From JAZDEY01 sp043808325 [NCBI: Candidatus Eiseniibacteriota bacterium] (lineage in GTDB: Bacteria; Arandabacterota; Arandabacteria; Arandabacterales): a DNA stretch of 37,360 bases. Positions 1-8,712 of the stretch are shown here, piece by piece (position 1 is the first letter of the stretch; every line of letters begins with the position of its first letter). Position numbers and translations under genes: made by a program. The stretch is from NCBI GenBank assembly GCA_043808325.1, contig JAZDEY010000007.1, forward strand, positions 1 to 37,360. The letters are read 5' to 3'. The notes beneath the pieces are model-generated. The model was not told where the DNA came from. It did no database searches and was given only the letters and a program-made list of their open reading frames with translations.

Positions 1-236
1 TGCCAGGTCTGGTAGCATTATCACTCTCCATTCGATGCCGGAGCATCGTGCATACCACTCGACCCAAGGGAATCATCCATAAGCCTGGCAAAGCAGGGCA
101 ACCACATCCGTATCACCCACATCATCCGCCACACCAATAACTTCGCAAGGCGTCCACGGCCCCACACGCCATCATCCCCGTAACGAACCCCTGCCCCCAC
201 CCGCGAAAACTGACAGAGGGCAAGGCCCACTATCCC

Positions 237-265
237 TTGAGGCCGGGGCCCAATCGTGGTATAAT
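237..265 (+). promoter_or_regulatory. sigma70 promoter of the subtilase gene
   Basis: TTGAGG (237-242) and TATAAT (260-265) are separated by 17 nt, and the -10 box is preceded by TGG, giving an extended -10. A start near 272 would leave a leader of about 22 nt before the GTG start at 294. This is seen directly by match to the sigma70 consensus; activity is inferred. Confidence 0.75.
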
Positions 266-293
266 CTAGGAGGACTAGAACAAAGGAGCCCAC

Positions 294-2015
294 GTGAAGC
301 CTCATTGCTTGCTCGCGCATTCCATCGTGTTGATGCTCGCCGGCCTGGTCTTTGTGGGGGCAGGCACCGCGGCGTTCGGAGCAGCCGGTCCCAAAGCAAT
401 CTCACCCTCGATTGGAGCATGGCTTGAAGATGCTTCCACGGGCGAGAAGATCGCCATCTGGGTATTCTTCCGGGACAAGGGCGCTTATCCCCAGCGCGAT
501 ATGGAGGCAAGGATCCTTCGCGCGGCCTCATCCTATGATCCCCGAGCGGTGGAAAGGCGTCTCCGGGCGAGACCCGATCGGCCTTTCGACAAGTCGGACC
601 TGCCGCTCTACAGGCCGTACCTTGAGGCCCTCAAGGCTGAAGGCGTCGAATTCCGGACCTTCTCAAAGTGGCTCAATGCGGTGAGCATCCTCGCCGATCG
701 CGTCCAGACCAAACGGATCGCCGGTCTGCCTTTCGTCGCATCTTTGCGGCGTGTGAGCGGCCGGGCGGGGTCCCCGGAGCCGGAGAGCCTGGACGCTCCG
801 ACCAAGGAGGTAGGGACTCTCTACCTATACGGCAAGTCGTGGAGACAGCTCCGGCAGATTCAGGTGCTCGATCTCCATAACGAGGGATACACGGGGACGG
901 GTGTCAGGGTCGCTATCTTCGATACGGGTTTCTGGCTGGCCCACGAAACCTTCTCCGGCCTCAACCTTATCGCCGAGCATGACTTCATAAACAACGACAG
1001 TATCACGGCCAACCAGCCCGGCGATCCGGCCGGTCAGCACGATCATGGGACCATGTGCCTTTCGTTGCTTGCCGGGCAGAGCCCCGGGAAGCTTATGGGT
1101 GCGGCCTTCGACGCCGAGTACATCCTCGCCAAGACCGAGGACATAGCGGACGAACGCCCTGTAGAGGAAGATTGGTGGATCGCGGCTGCCGAATGGGCCG
1201 ATAGCCTCGGAGCCCAGGTAATATCGAGCTCGCTGTGCTACAGCGATTGGTATACTTATACGGATATGGACGGCCAGACTGCGCCGATTACCAATGCCGC
1301 CGACCGAGCCGCCTTGAACGGGATCGTTGTCGTCAATGCCGCCGGCAATTCGGGCGCTGCTCCCTGGAGATATATCGCCGCCCCGGCCGACGGCGACAGC
1401 GTTATAACTCTGGGGTCGGTCGATTCCCTTGGAGTGAGGTCTTCCTTCTCCTCGCAGGGGCCGACCTATGACGGCCGGACGAAGCCCACGGTAATGGCGA
1501 TGGGGCAGGCGACCTACATAGCCGATCCCACGGGCGCAAGCGCGTACCGGCGGGGAAGTGGGACCTCATTCGCCACGCCGCTCGCGGCCGGGGCGATTGC
1601 GCTCCTGCTGGAGAAACATCCGGGCTGGCTTCCGGGCAACGTGATCGAGGCAATCACGGCGACGGGCACACGGGCATCGAACCCTGACTCGCTCTATGGC
1701 TGGGGTATCCTCCAGGCTTATGATGCCTCCGAATATGCGCCATCCGGTATCGCATCGAGAGACATCCGCCCTTCGGGCCTCAGGGTCTATCCCAATCCTT
1801 GCTTATCCAGTTTTTCCATAAACCTCTCCGCCACTCGCGGCCGGGGTCCGCTCAAGATCTATGACGTCTCAGGCAGGCTCTTGAGCGAACTCGATCTCGC
1901 ACCAGAGGGGCCGACCCAGGTCGATCTCAACGCAGCCCTTCCGGGCGTTGCGCCCGGGATCATCTTCCTCGAGATCCCCGGCAGCCGGGGAACCAAGGTG
2001 CTCATCCTCAGGTAG
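294..2015 (+). CDS. secreted S8 (subtilisin-like) serine peptidase with C-terminal sorting-type domain
   Basis: A 573-residue secreted subtilase that probably degrades extracellular protein. Residues 1-30 form a signal peptide. Residues 35-155 look like an inhibitor or propeptide region. The catalytic domain covers about 190-480, with Asp210 (IFDTG), His251 (HDHGT), oxyanion Asn352 (AAGNSG) and nucleophile Ser425 (GTSFATP). The last 85 residues carry a YPNP motif, a YDVSG core and a PGIIF ending, typical of type IX/FlgD-like C-terminal domains that tether or sort secreted proteins. The GTG start is set by AAAGGAG at 282-288, 5 nt upstream, and by the position of the signal peptide. It is transcribed alone; ppdK starts 106 bp downstream. 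The family call is firm; substrate and export route are inferred. Confidence 0.93.
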   Translation: MKPHCLLAHSIVLMLAGLVFVGAGTAAFGAAGPKAISPSIGAWLEDASTGEKIAIWVFFRDKGAYPQRDMEARILRAASSYDPRAVERRLRARPDRPFDKSDLPLYRPYLEALKAEGVEFRTFSKWLNAVSILADRVQTKRIAGLPFVASLRRVSGRAGSPEPESLDAPTKEVGTLYLYGKSWRQLRQIQVLDLHNEGYTGTGVRVAIFDTGFWLAHETFSGLNLIAEHDFINNDSITANQPGDPAGQHDHGTMCLSLLAGQSPGKLMGAAFDAEYILAKTEDIADERPVEEDWWIAAAEWADSLGAQVISSSLCYSDWYTYTDMDGQTAPITNAADRAALNGIVVVNAAGNSGAAPWRYIAAPADGDSVITLGSVDSLGVRSSFSSQGPTYDGRTKPTVMAMGQATYIADPTGASAYRRGSGTSFATPLAAGAIALLLEKHPGWLPGNVIEAITATGTRASNPDSLYGWGILQAYDASEYAPSGIASRDIRPSGLRVYPNPCLSSFSINLSATRGRGPLKIYDVSGRLLSELDLAPEGPTQVDLNAALPGVAPGIIFLEIPGSRGTKVLILR

Positions 2016-2121
2016 TTGGGGCCAACGCCGGAAGGGGTTGAAATCCCTTGCGGACGCGGGTTCCTGTTGTTACCTTATAGCGAACTTGGGCCGAAAATCC
2101 TCAAGCAGGAGCGTAAATCCA

Positions 2122-4887
2122 ATGAAGAAGCTTACCTTTTTTTTCGGCGCCGGCAAAGCGGATGGCGACGCCTCGATGAAGGGCCTCCTCGGCGGCAAGG
2201 GTGCCAACCTGGCTGAGATGTCGAGGACGGGGCTATCGATTCCCGCGGGTTTTACAATCACCACAGAGGTCTGCGCCTATTTCACGTCTCACGGGGGCAA
2301 ATATCCCCACAATCTTGATCCTGCGGTAGTTGCAAGCCTGCGCGAGGTCGAGCAAGCCATGGGTAAGGGTTTCGGCGACCGCAAGAATCCGCTTCTGCTC
2401 TCGGTGCGCTCCGGAGCGAGGGCATCGATGCCCGGGATGATGGACACGGTTCTCAATATCGGGCTCAACGATGATACCGTGAAGGGCCTTGCCGAGGGCG
2501 GCAACGAGCGCTTCGCCTATGATTGCTACCGGCGATTGGTTCAGATGTACGGTGACGTCGTGTTGGGACTCAAGCCCGAAGACGATACGTCGCCTGATCC
2601 CTTCGAGATCGTGATTGACGCGAGGAAGTCGGCGCGGGGAGCCACGAAGGACACCGAGCTGGACGTGGACGATCTCAAGTACCTTGTCGGAGAATTCAAA
2701 CGCCTGATCCGCGAGAAGAGGGGCATGGTCTTTCCTGACGACCCGCAAGAGCAGCTCTGGGGTGCGATCGATGCGGTCTTCAAGTCCTGGAACAACAGGC
2801 GGGCAATCGAGTACCGCCGCATCAACAACATACCCGACGACTGGGGCACCGCTGTGAACGTCCAGGCCATGGTCTTCGGCAACATCGGTTGGGACTCTGG
2901 CACCGGCGTGGCCTTCACGCGGAACCCCGCGACGGGAGAAAACGTCTTCTACGGCGAGTACCTCCTGAACGCCCAGGGCGAGGATGTGGTCGCGGGAATC
3001 CGGACCCCCCAGCCCATAAACAAAGCACAGAAGGGTGAGTCCGACTTGAGATCGCTCGAGGAGGACATGCCGACCGTTTACAAGCAGCTGCTGGATGTGC
3101 GGGACAGACTGGAGAGCCATTTCAAAGACATGCAGGACCTCGAGTTCACGATCGAAAAGGGCCTTCTCTGGGTGCTCCAGACAAGAGCCGGCAAACGCAC
3201 GGGGCTCGCGGCCCTCAAGATCGCCTTCGACATGTTCGAGCAGGGTCTGATCGATAAGGAGACCGTGCTCTTGAGGATTGAACCCGAGCAGCTGAATCAT
3301 ATCCTGCGACCGGTCTTCGATGCCGTCGAGAAGGCACGGGCCAGGACCGAGCAGCGTGTCATGGCGAAGGGCCTCAACGCCGGACCGGGCGCGGCCACCG
3401 GCAGGGTGGTATTCAGTGCTGCCAGGGTGAGGGACGTCGTTCAGATTGAGAAACAGCCCGTGATACTTGTCCGGGAGGAAACCAGCCCCGAGGATGTCGG
3501 TGGAATGAGTCTCGCCGAGGGCATTCTTACCGCGCGGGGAGGAATGACCTCCCATGCCGCGCTGGTTGCAAGGCAGCTGGGCAAGGTATGCATCGTGGGC
3601 TGCGAGGCGATGGCGATCGACTATGCAAATAAGCAGATGACGATCGGTAAGCACGTGGTCAAGGAGGGCGAGTACATCTCGATCGACGGAACGACGGGCG
3701 AGGTGATACTGGGCAAGGTGGCAACCATCCGATCGGAGATCGAACGCGTGGTCGTGGAGAAGTCACTGGCGCCGAAGGACTCACCGATCTATGCCCTGTA
3801 CAAGGCGGTGATGGATTGGTCGGACGAATACCGAAGACTAGGCGTGAGATCGAATGCCGACCAGCCCGACCAGGCCGCCACCGCTGTGGCCTTCGGCTGC
3901 GAGGGGATAGGGCTATGCCGGACGGAACACATGTTCTTCGCGGGTGACAGGATAAACAAGGTTCGCCAGATGATAATGGCCTCGACTGCGGCTGAAAAGC
4001 GGCAGGCCTTGGCAAAGATAGAACCGCTCCAGCGAGAAGACTTCAGACAGATCCTCAGGGTGATGGTCGGGAAGCCGGTCACCATAAGGCTCCTGGACCC
4101 GCCGCTTCATGAGTTCCTGCCCAAGACCGACGACGAGATCGAAGCCACAGCCCGCGAGACCGGCACCACCAAGCAGGCGATAATGGAGAAGAGCTCCGCG
4201 CTCTTTGAGTTCAACCCGATGCTCGGTAACCGGGGCTGCAGGCTCGGGATCACCCACCCGGAGATCTATGACATGCAGGTCAGGGCAATAATCGAGGCCG
4301 CATGTGATCTCAAGGCCGAAGGCATTGAGGTAATACCTGAGATCATGGTACCCCTGGTTGGTGATGCGAGGGAGCTCTCCTTCATCAAGGAGAGGGCGGA
4401 TCTGGTGGCGACCGAAGTGATGAGGGAGAGGAAAGTCACGATCGAATACCTGATAGGTACCATGATCGAGCTACCCCGGGCGTGTGTGACGGCGGATGAG
4501 GTGGCGAAGGTAGCCGAGTTCTTCTCCTTCGGCACAAACGACCTTACCCAGATGACCTACGGGCTTAGCCGGGACGACGCGGGCCCGGTGATAAGAAAGT
4601 ACGTGGACCTGGGGATAATGAAGCGGGACGTTTTCGAATCGATCGATACCGCCGGTGTCGGTGGTCTGATGAAGCTCGCGGTCGAGAAGGCCAGAGCCAC
4701 CAGGCCGGGAATAAAGCTGGGCATCTGCGGCGAGCACGGAGGCGAGCCGGACTCCATAGACTTCTGTGACAGCATCGGCCTTGACTATGTCAGCTGTTCG
4801 CCCTTCAGAGTCCCCGTGGCGAGACTGGCTGCGGCAAGAGCTGCGCTCTTGAAGACCCGCTCGCATATGGAAGCGCCGGAGGACTAG
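2122..4887 (+). CDS. ppdK: pyruvate, phosphate dikinase
   Basis: Interconverts pyruvate + ATP + Pi and phosphoenolpyruvate + AMP + PPi in the cytosol, at the base of glycolysis/gluconeogenesis. The protein has 921 residues, slightly longer than the usual 870-900. The N-terminal nucleotide-binding domain begins with the [10 protein letters not shown] motif. The swivelling phosphohistidine domain has GGMTSHAA with His478. The C-terminal PEP/pyruvate barrel ends with GICGEHGG, containing catalytic Cys869. The frame stays open upstream to 1948, but that stretch overlaps the subtilase gene and lacks family similarity. The ATG at 2122 follows AGGAG at 2107-2111 and starts the protein at the conserved N-terminus. 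The enzyme suits a PPi-linked anaerobic metabolism and would connect to the 2-oxoacid oxidoreductase at 34.6-37.1 kb through acyl-CoA and pyruvate pools (inference). Confidence 0.97.
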   Translation: MKKLTFFFGAGKADGDASMKGLLGGKGANLAEMSRTGLSIPAGFTITTEVCAYFTSHGGKYPHNLDPAVVASLREVEQAMGKGFGDRKNPLLLSVRSGARASMPGMMDTVLNIGLNDDTVKGLAEGGNERFAYDCYRRLVQMYGDVVLGLKPEDDTSPDPFEIVIDARKSARGATKDTELDVDDLKYLVGEFKRLIREKRGMVFPDDPQEQLWGAIDAVFKSWNNRRAIEYRRINNIPDDWGTAVNVQAMVFGNIGWDSGTGVAFTRNPATGENVFYGEYLLNAQGEDVVAGIRTPQPINKAQKGESDLRSLEEDMPTVYKQLLDVRDRLESHFKDMQDLEFTIEKGLLWVLQTRAGKRTGLAALKIAFDMFEQGLIDKETVLLRIEPEQLNHILRPVFDAVEKARARTEQRVMAKGLNAGPGAATGRVVFSAARVRDVVQIEKQPVILVREETSPEDVGGMSLAEGILTARGGMTSHAALVARQLGKVCIVGCEAMAIDYANKQMTIGKHVVKEGEYISIDGTTGEVILGKVATIRSEIERVVVEKSLAPKDSPIYALYKAVMDWSDEYRRLGVRSNADQPDQAATAVAFGCEGIGLCRTEHMFFAGDRINKVRQMIMASTAAEKRQALAKIEPLQREDFRQILRVMVGKPVTIRLLDPPLHEFLPKTDDEIEATARETGTTKQAIMEKSSALFEFNPMLGNRGCRLGITHPEIYDMQVRAIIEAACDLKAEGIEVIPEIMVPLVGDARELSFIKERADLVATEVMRERKVTIEYLIGTMIELPRACVTADEVAKVAEFFSFGTNDLTQMTYGLSRDDAGPVIRKYVDLGIMKRDVFESIDTAGVGGLMKLAVEKARATRPGIKLGICGEHGGEPDSIDFCDSIGLDYVSCSPFRVPVARLAAARAALLKTRSHMEAPED

Positions 4888-4931
4888 TGCGCCGCCGGAG
4901 TGGGGCCCGGAGGCGGGCTCGCGAGATGTGA

Positions 4932-6458
4932 TCAGCGGAGATTATACTGTTTCATCCTGCGGTAAAGGGTTCGTTCCCCCATACCCAGTAGCTTGGCGGT
5001 TTTCTTGCGGTTGCCGCCCACTTCCTTCAAAGTCCTCTCTACCAGCTCGCGTTCCACTTCCCTGATGCTGGCGCCGCGCCTTGCGATCATCTCAGATCCG
5101 GCGCCTTGGGGCTCCGCGTAGGTTACGCCCCCCGGCACGACAACAGGCTGCTTGGCGAAGAGGTTGCCTCCGGAGAGTGCATCCTTTAGCCCCAGGACTA
5201 TCTTGGTGAGTTCCGACACGCGACCGTCTATCTCCGCGAGCCGCCACAGGAAAAGGTCCCGCTCGCCTTCGCTCCTCGGCCGCGTCACCACCACGGGAAG
5301 ATCTCTTCCTGCCCGCCCACCGCCGGTGATCTGCTCGGGAAGATTTGCCGGTTCGATGCGCTTGCCTGCCGAAAGCACCACCAGACTTTCGGCAAGGTTG
5401 CGAAGCTCTCGGACGTTCCCGGGCCAGTGGTATTTGGTGAGCGCCTCGAGGGCTTGATCGGTTATGCCCCCGAAGATAACCCCATTCCTGATACAAGTCT
5501 CTTCAACGACCCCGAGGAAGATCGCCGGAATATCCTCTTTTCTTTCCCTGAGGGGGGGCACATGAATCGGAACCACGTTCAGGCGGTAGTAGAGGTCGGT
5601 CCTGACGCTGCCATCCTCGACAAGCTTCCTCAAATCGCTGTTGGTGGATGCGAGCACTCTCACATCGATCCTAACGTTCTGGGAGCCCCCAACACGCATG
5701 AATCTCTCTTCTTCAAGAACGCGCAGCAGCTTCACTTGTGTGCCCAGAGGCATTTCGCCGACTTCATCAAGTAGCAGGGTTCCTCCATCAGCAATCTCGA
5801 ATCTTCCTTTTCTCTGGGCTATGGCCCCGGTAAAGGAGCCTCTCTCGTGGCCGAAGAGCTCGCTCTCCAGGATCCCCTGAGGAAGGGCTCCGCAGTTGAC
5901 TGCGACAAAAGGTTTGTCCCGGCGGCCGCTTCTTGCATGAATGGTGCGAGCGATCAACTCCTTGCCTGTTCCGCTCTCGCCGGTGATTAGCACGGTCACC
6001 TTGGTCGGAGCAATGCTCTCAACGGTCTCGAATATCTGGAGCATCTTCTCGTTCTTGCCGATAATGCCGATCTGTTTTCTTGCTACGAGTCTCAGGATAC
6101 CCGAGTTGATCTCCTCGTGGTTGGAGCCCTCCACGTGAAGGTATTCATCGGTCCCTTCATCGATCAGCTGGCGCCTAAGGGCTGGCGGCAAATCGGGCCC
6201 GAGGAGCACACCGAGGGCCAACGGATTACGTTTCTTTATGCTCTGGATCACCTTCAGCCCACTCGAGTCCGGAAGATCTTGATATGTTAAGACGAAATCG
6301 GGCCGGTTCTTCTTGGCGGCCCGTAGCGCGGATGATCCATCGCCTGCCGTGTGGGACTCGATATCGTGCCGGGCAAGCGCCGAAGTCATGACTGCCAATC
6401 TGTCGGGGTCCGGTCCCACCAGAATGGCAGTGTAATGTTTCTTGTGGACCGCGGGCAT
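4932..6458 (-). CDS. sigma54-dependent transcriptional activator (NtrC-like) with degenerate receiver domain
   Basis: A three-domain activator of RpoN-dependent promoters, 508 residues from the chosen start. The N-terminal receiver fold (about 10-125) has lost its phosphorylation residues: the acidic pair is replaced by GP in ILVGPDPD, the phosphoacceptor Asp is Tyr59 in VLTYQDLP, and neither the switch Thr nor the Lys is recognisable. The AAA+ domain has a Walker A (GESGTGKE), a sigma54-contact loop reading GSFTGA instead of GAFTGA, and a Walker B (GGTLLLDEVGEM). The C-terminus is a Fis-type helix-turn-helix (NRKKTAKLLGMGERTLYRRM). The start at 6458 is preferred because GGAG at 6468-6471 lies 9 nt upstream; in-frame starts at 6467 and 6488 are possible. 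No histidine kinase is adjacent. Targets are unknown, and I saw no clear -24/-12 promoter in the intergenic regions I read. Confidence 0.93.
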   Translation of the reverse strand: MPAVHKKHYTAILVGPDPDRLAVMTSALARHDIESHTAGDGSSALRAAKKNRPDFVLTYQDLPDSSGLKVIQSIKKRNPLALGVLLGPDLPPALRRQLIDEGTDEYLHVEGSNHEEINSGILRLVARKQIGIIGKNEKMLQIFETVESIAPTKVTVLITGESGTGKELIARTIHARSGRRDKPFVAVNCGALPQGILESELFGHERGSFTGAIAQRKGRFEIADGGTLLLDEVGEMPLGTQVKLLRVLEEERFMRVGGSQNVRIDVRVLASTNSDLRKLVEDGSVRTDLYYRLNVVPIHVPPLRERKEDIPAIFLGVVEETCIRNGVIFGGITDQALEALTKYHWPGNVRELRNLAESLVVLSAGKRIEPANLPEQITGGGRAGRDLPVVVTRPRSEGERDLFLWRLAEIDGRVSELTKIVLGLKDALSGGNLFAKQPVVVPGGVTYAEPQGAGSEMIARRGASIREVERELVERTLKEVGGNRKKTAKLLGMGERTLYRRMKQYNLR

Positions 6459-6526
6459 CGTATTCATCTCCAAGGGAAAACCTAACATAGCTTAATCTAA
6501 GCGGTCAAGACATATCATAATTTCTC

Positions 6527-6554
6527 TTGACAAATATGCCAGTTATGCTAAATT
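6527..6554 (+). promoter_or_regulatory. sigma70 promoter for the zinc-ribbon/rpmI pair
   Basis: A perfect TTGACA (6527-6532) lies 16 nt before TAAATT (6549-6554), which is preceded by TGC as in an extended -10. The transcript would start near 6561, giving a leader of about 170 nt before the first gene at 6730. The surrounding DNA is AT-rich compared with the rest of the window. Confidence 0.6.
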
Positions 6555-6599
6555 AATGCAAAAATCGCACACAGGCTGCAGAAAGCAGTGATGCCTAAT

Positions 6600-6647
6600 G
6601 CCTGCAATTACAATCAGGCAAAACGAAAACGCCGATCGGGCGATCGG
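6600..6647 (+). promoter_or_regulatory. structured 5' leader hairpins upstream of the zinc-ribbon/rpmI unit
   Basis: Two short hairpins fall in the predicted leader: GCCTG/CAGGC (6600-6604 with 6615-6619, 10-nt loop) and CCGATC/GATCGG (6632-6637 with 6642-6647, 4-nt loop). Ribosomal protein operons are often controlled through folded leaders, but I do not recognise a known leader class here. The hairpins are seen; a regulatory role is inference. Confidence 0.3.
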
Positions 6648-6729
6648 GTGCTTCTTCGATTCTACCGGTCAGACTTGGAGCATTCGAGCAAGGTTGGCTT
6701 AGTAGAAATTAGGAAGGGGGGTAGCTCTA

Positions 6730-6912
6730 TTGGGTTACAAGGATGAAAGCCAGGTCCTGGTAAAGGATCAACCCAGTGCGACCTTCGAGATGCTTCTCAA
6801 GAAAGCCGAGCAGGACGGGCGATTGACCGGAAAGCACCGGTGCCCGGTCTGCGGAATGCGCTACAAGAGAGAAAAAGAGGCATCCACGTGCTGCTACGGA
6901 ATCGCAAAATAG
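6730..6912 (+). CDS. small zinc-ribbon-like protein of unknown function
   Basis: A 60-residue basic protein beginning at a TTG codon after a G-rich ribosome-binding stretch (AGGAAGGGGGG, 6711-6721). It contains CPVCGMRY (Cys38, Cys41) and a C-terminal CC pair (Cys54, Cys55), enough ligands for one zinc site. The first 30 residues look helical and charged. It ends 11 nt before rpmI, so the two are almost certainly co-transcribed, which hints at a ribosome- or RNA-linked role. I do not recognise the family. The TTG start is the least certain part; in-frame upstream coding is not evident. Confidence 0.6.
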   Translation: MGYKDESQVLVKDQPSATFEMLLKKAEQDGRLTGKHRCPVCGMRYKREKEASTCCYGIAK

Positions 6913-6923
6913 GAGACTGCTAG

Positions 6924-7118
6924 ATGCCTAAGGCTAAGACAAACAAGTCAGCTGCCAAGAGATTCAAGAAGACGGCGAGCGGCAAGCTGGCGAGACGAAA
7001 GGCTCTCAAGGGTCACCTGCTCACTTCGAAGACCCGCAAACGGAAGCGGGCACTGAGGAGGAAGGGCATCGTGGACCACGCCGACGCCAAGCGTATGAAG
7101 CGGCTGCTGCCGGGATAG
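6924..7118 (+). CDS. rpmI: 50S ribosomal protein L35
   Basis: A 64-residue, very basic protein with the L35 signature: an N-terminal MPKAKTNKSAAKRFKKT stretch, then GKLARRKA, a TSKTRKRKRALRRKG segment and a C-terminal KRMKRLLPG. Length matches the family. L35 belongs to the large ribosomal subunit. In most bacteria rpmI sits between infC and rplT; here neither is adjacent. It instead follows a 60-residue zinc-ribbon gene and is followed by a convergent deacetylase gene 23 bp away. GGAGA at 6912-6916 precedes the ATG. Confidence 0.95.
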   Translation: MPKAKTNKSAAKRFKKTASGKLARRKALKGHLLTSKTRKRKRALRRKGIVDHADAKRMKRLLPG

Positions 7119-7141
7119 CCGGCCGGGTCGGGCGAGCACTC

Positions 7142-8077
7142 CTAGTCCACAAGCGCCTCAAGATGGGCATGAACTGAGGCCGCAAGAGCTTTTAGGTTGT
7201 ACCCACCCTCAAGGGCGGAGACTATCTTGCCGCCGCACGTCTCGGAAGCCACCAGCCTTATGGCCTCAGTGATCTTGCGGAACGAATCTGCCTTGAGGCT
7301 CATGCCTCCGATAAGATCGTCTTTGTGGGCATCGAAACCTGCCGAGACAAAAACGATTGATGGCTTGTGCGCACGCACTGCCGGCAGAACAAGGTCGCGC
7401 ATGGCCTGCATGTAGACCCCTTCGCCGCTTCGCGGCGGCAGTGGCACGTTGACGGTCTTGCCGCGGCCCTTGCCAGATCCGGTCTCGTCCGGCAAACCCG
7501 TGCCCGGATAGAACGGCCATTGATGAAGCGAACAATAGAGCACCGCGGGGTCGCCGTAGAACATCTCCTGGGTTCCGTTGCCGTGGTGAACATCGAAGTC
7601 TATGATCGCAGCACGCTCGAAACCGCAGATCCGCGTAGCGTAAGCGGCAGCGATCGCCACGTTGTTGAAAATACAGAAACCCATGGCGCGCTCGGGTCGA
7701 GCGTGGTGCCCCGGAGGCCTCACCAAGCAGAAGGCCGCATCGATCGAGTCCGCCTTGATCTTGTCGACCGCAAGCGTGGCCGCGCCGGCTGCATTAAGCG
7801 CCGCATCCAGTGAGCCGGGCGCGAATATGGTATCCGGATCGAGATAGCGCATCTCCTTATTAGGCAGTGAGCGAATCATATCGTAGTAGGTCTTGCTATG
7901 AACAAGAGTGATATCCTTCTCCCTTGCCGGGCGGGGACCCATCACGATCAGATTCTTAAAGAGCGGCGTCGATTCAAGATAGTCGTAGGTCGCGCTTACC
8001 CTGTTCTTGCTTTCAATATGGCCCCCGGTTTCATGCTTCAAGAACACGGAGCTATAGACGAGCGAAACCCGAGCCAA
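7142..8077 (-). CDS. histone deacetylase family protein (AcuC/acetylpolyamine amidohydrolase-like)
   Basis: A zinc-dependent deacetylase of the arginase/HDAC fold, 311 residues, covering the whole family domain. Visible motifs are the charge-relay histidines His124-His125 (RPPGHHA), the zinc ligands Asp162 and His164 (DFDVHHGNGT) and Asp249 (SAGFDAH), and the GGYN loop (291-294). Bacterial members deacetylate proteins, acetylpolyamines or other small acetamides; the substrate cannot be told from sequence. The start is TTG, supported by GGGAGG (8087-8092) 9 nt upstream, with the conserved LVYS strand beginning at residue 6. It has its own promoter (8151-8179) right after the terminator of the upstream minus-strand gene. 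The spermidine-synthase-like gene at 9788 makes a polyamine link tempting but unproven. Confidence 0.92.
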   Translation of the reverse strand: MARVSLVYSSVFLKHETGGHIESKNRVSATYDYLESTPLFKNLIVMGPRPAREKDITLVHSKTYYDMIRSLPNKEMRYLDPDTIFAPGSLDAALNAAGAATLAVDKIKADSIDAAFCLVRPPGHHARPERAMGFCIFNNVAIAAAYATRICGFERAAIIDFDVHHGNGTQEMFYGDPAVLYCSLHQWPFYPGTGLPDETGSGKGRGKTVNVPLPPRSGEGVYMQAMRDLVLPAVRAHKPSIVFVSAGFDAHKDDLIGGMSLKADSFRKITEAIRLVASETCGGKIVSALEGGYNLKALAASVHAHLEALVD

Positions 8078-8150
8078 AGGCTACTTCCTCCCGATGATCG
8101 CCTGCCGATAGGCAGCAGGCTGTGGCCAACGCACGCGTTCTCAAGCTTGC

Positions 8151-8179
8151 ATTACATGTGACCTGGGCCGCCCAGTCAA
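8151..8179 (-). promoter_or_regulatory. sigma70 promoter of the deacetylase gene
   Basis: On the minus strand TTGACT (8179-8174) and TGTAAT (8156-8151) are separated by 17 nt. Transcription would start near 8144, about 67 nt before the TTG start. The promoter directly follows the terminator at 8182-8205, a logical arrangement for two separate minus-strand units. Confidence 0.6.
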
Positions 8180-8181
8180 GC

Positions 8182-8205
8182 AAAAACCCCCGGCAACACC
8201 GGAGG
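8182..8205 (-). terminator. Rho-independent terminator of the 8266-8604 gene
   Basis: Read on the minus strand, CCTCCGG and CCGGGGG pair over 7 bp (one T-G wobble) around a TGTTG loop and are followed by TTTTT. It sits 60 nt after the stop codon of the small membrane-protein gene, which supports that gene being transcribed. Confidence 0.75.
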
Positions 8206-8265
8206 CATACAAGGGGTATCCAAGGGAAATTCGTGGACCGAGCCGCAGATTCAACCCAACAGCTT

Positions 8266-8604
8266 TCAGAGGTTACAACTGATGCTGGTCGTTCGAACGG
8301 GTAGGGCCGCTCCCTCACTGGCGCGCGGAGTACCTATGCCTAGATCGCTCCCGGTGTCGAGATCTTCGATCCCGATCCTGGCACCCGTACCCCTATTGGG
8401 ATGGATCAGGGAGCCGATCAAATGGCCTCTGGCAATTGAAAGCACCAGCACGATCAATATCAAGAGGATCGTCAGGCAGGTTGCTACGGCCTTGCTCTGG
8501 TTCATTCCTGTCAGCTGCCCCATTTCAGGTTTCCCGTTCATGCCCGCTACAAGAGCATTTAGCGTGCCATACGCCGTTGGCGCCTCGGCGCCGGCATTTT
8601 CCAA
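8266..8604 (-). CDS. hypothetical single-pass membrane protein
   Basis: A 112-residue reading frame with one clear hydrophobic helix of about 20 residues (LTILLILIVLVLS region, roughly 43-62), then a polar Gly/Asp-rich tail. No family is recognised. Support comes from the terminator at 8182-8205 in the same direction and from the lack of any better gene in this 630-bp stretch. The ribosome-binding site at 8604 is poor; in-frame ATG codons at about residues 22, 28 and 34 are possible starts. The plus-strand frame over the same DNA has no such support. Confidence 0.45.
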   Translation of the reverse strand: MENAGAEAPTAYGTLNALVAGMNGKPEMGQLTGMNQSKAVATCLTILLILIVLVLSIARGHLIGSLIHPNRGTGARIGIEDLDTGSDLGIGTPRASEGAALPVRTTSISCNL

Positions 8605-8633
8605 TTGACGCCACCAAGATAGCGTGCTAAACG
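8605..8633 (+). promoter_or_regulatory. weak candidate promoter for the ECF sigma factor gene
   Basis: TTGACG (8605-8610) lies 17 nt before TAAACG (8628-8633), which is preceded by TGC. The -10 match is poor, so this is only a candidate; an ECF gene may instead be transcribed from its own ECF-type promoter, which I could not identify. Confidence 0.3.
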
Positions 8634-8712
8634 ATCAGGTGCAGGGTTGGTTTGGGGTTTCAGGGCTTTGCAATTCGCACACGGCGGTGCAGTGTGCAAA
8701 GTGGACGAACCG

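Noticed and set aside
1-236. Possible gene upstream of the subtilase on the minus strand
   Set aside because: The open frames there overlap the promoter and start of the subtilase and encode no recognisable protein; nothing supported in this stretch.
1948-2121. 58-codon N-terminal extension of ppdK
   Set aside because: It overlaps the end of the subtilase gene and lacks similarity to the enzyme; the ATG at 2122 has the ribosome-binding site and the conserved N-terminus.
2233-3654. 473-codon open frame on the minus strand opposite ppdK
   Set aside because: It mirrors the highly conserved ppdK reading frame in high-GC DNA, has no recognisable motif and no ribosome-binding site; an antisense shadow.
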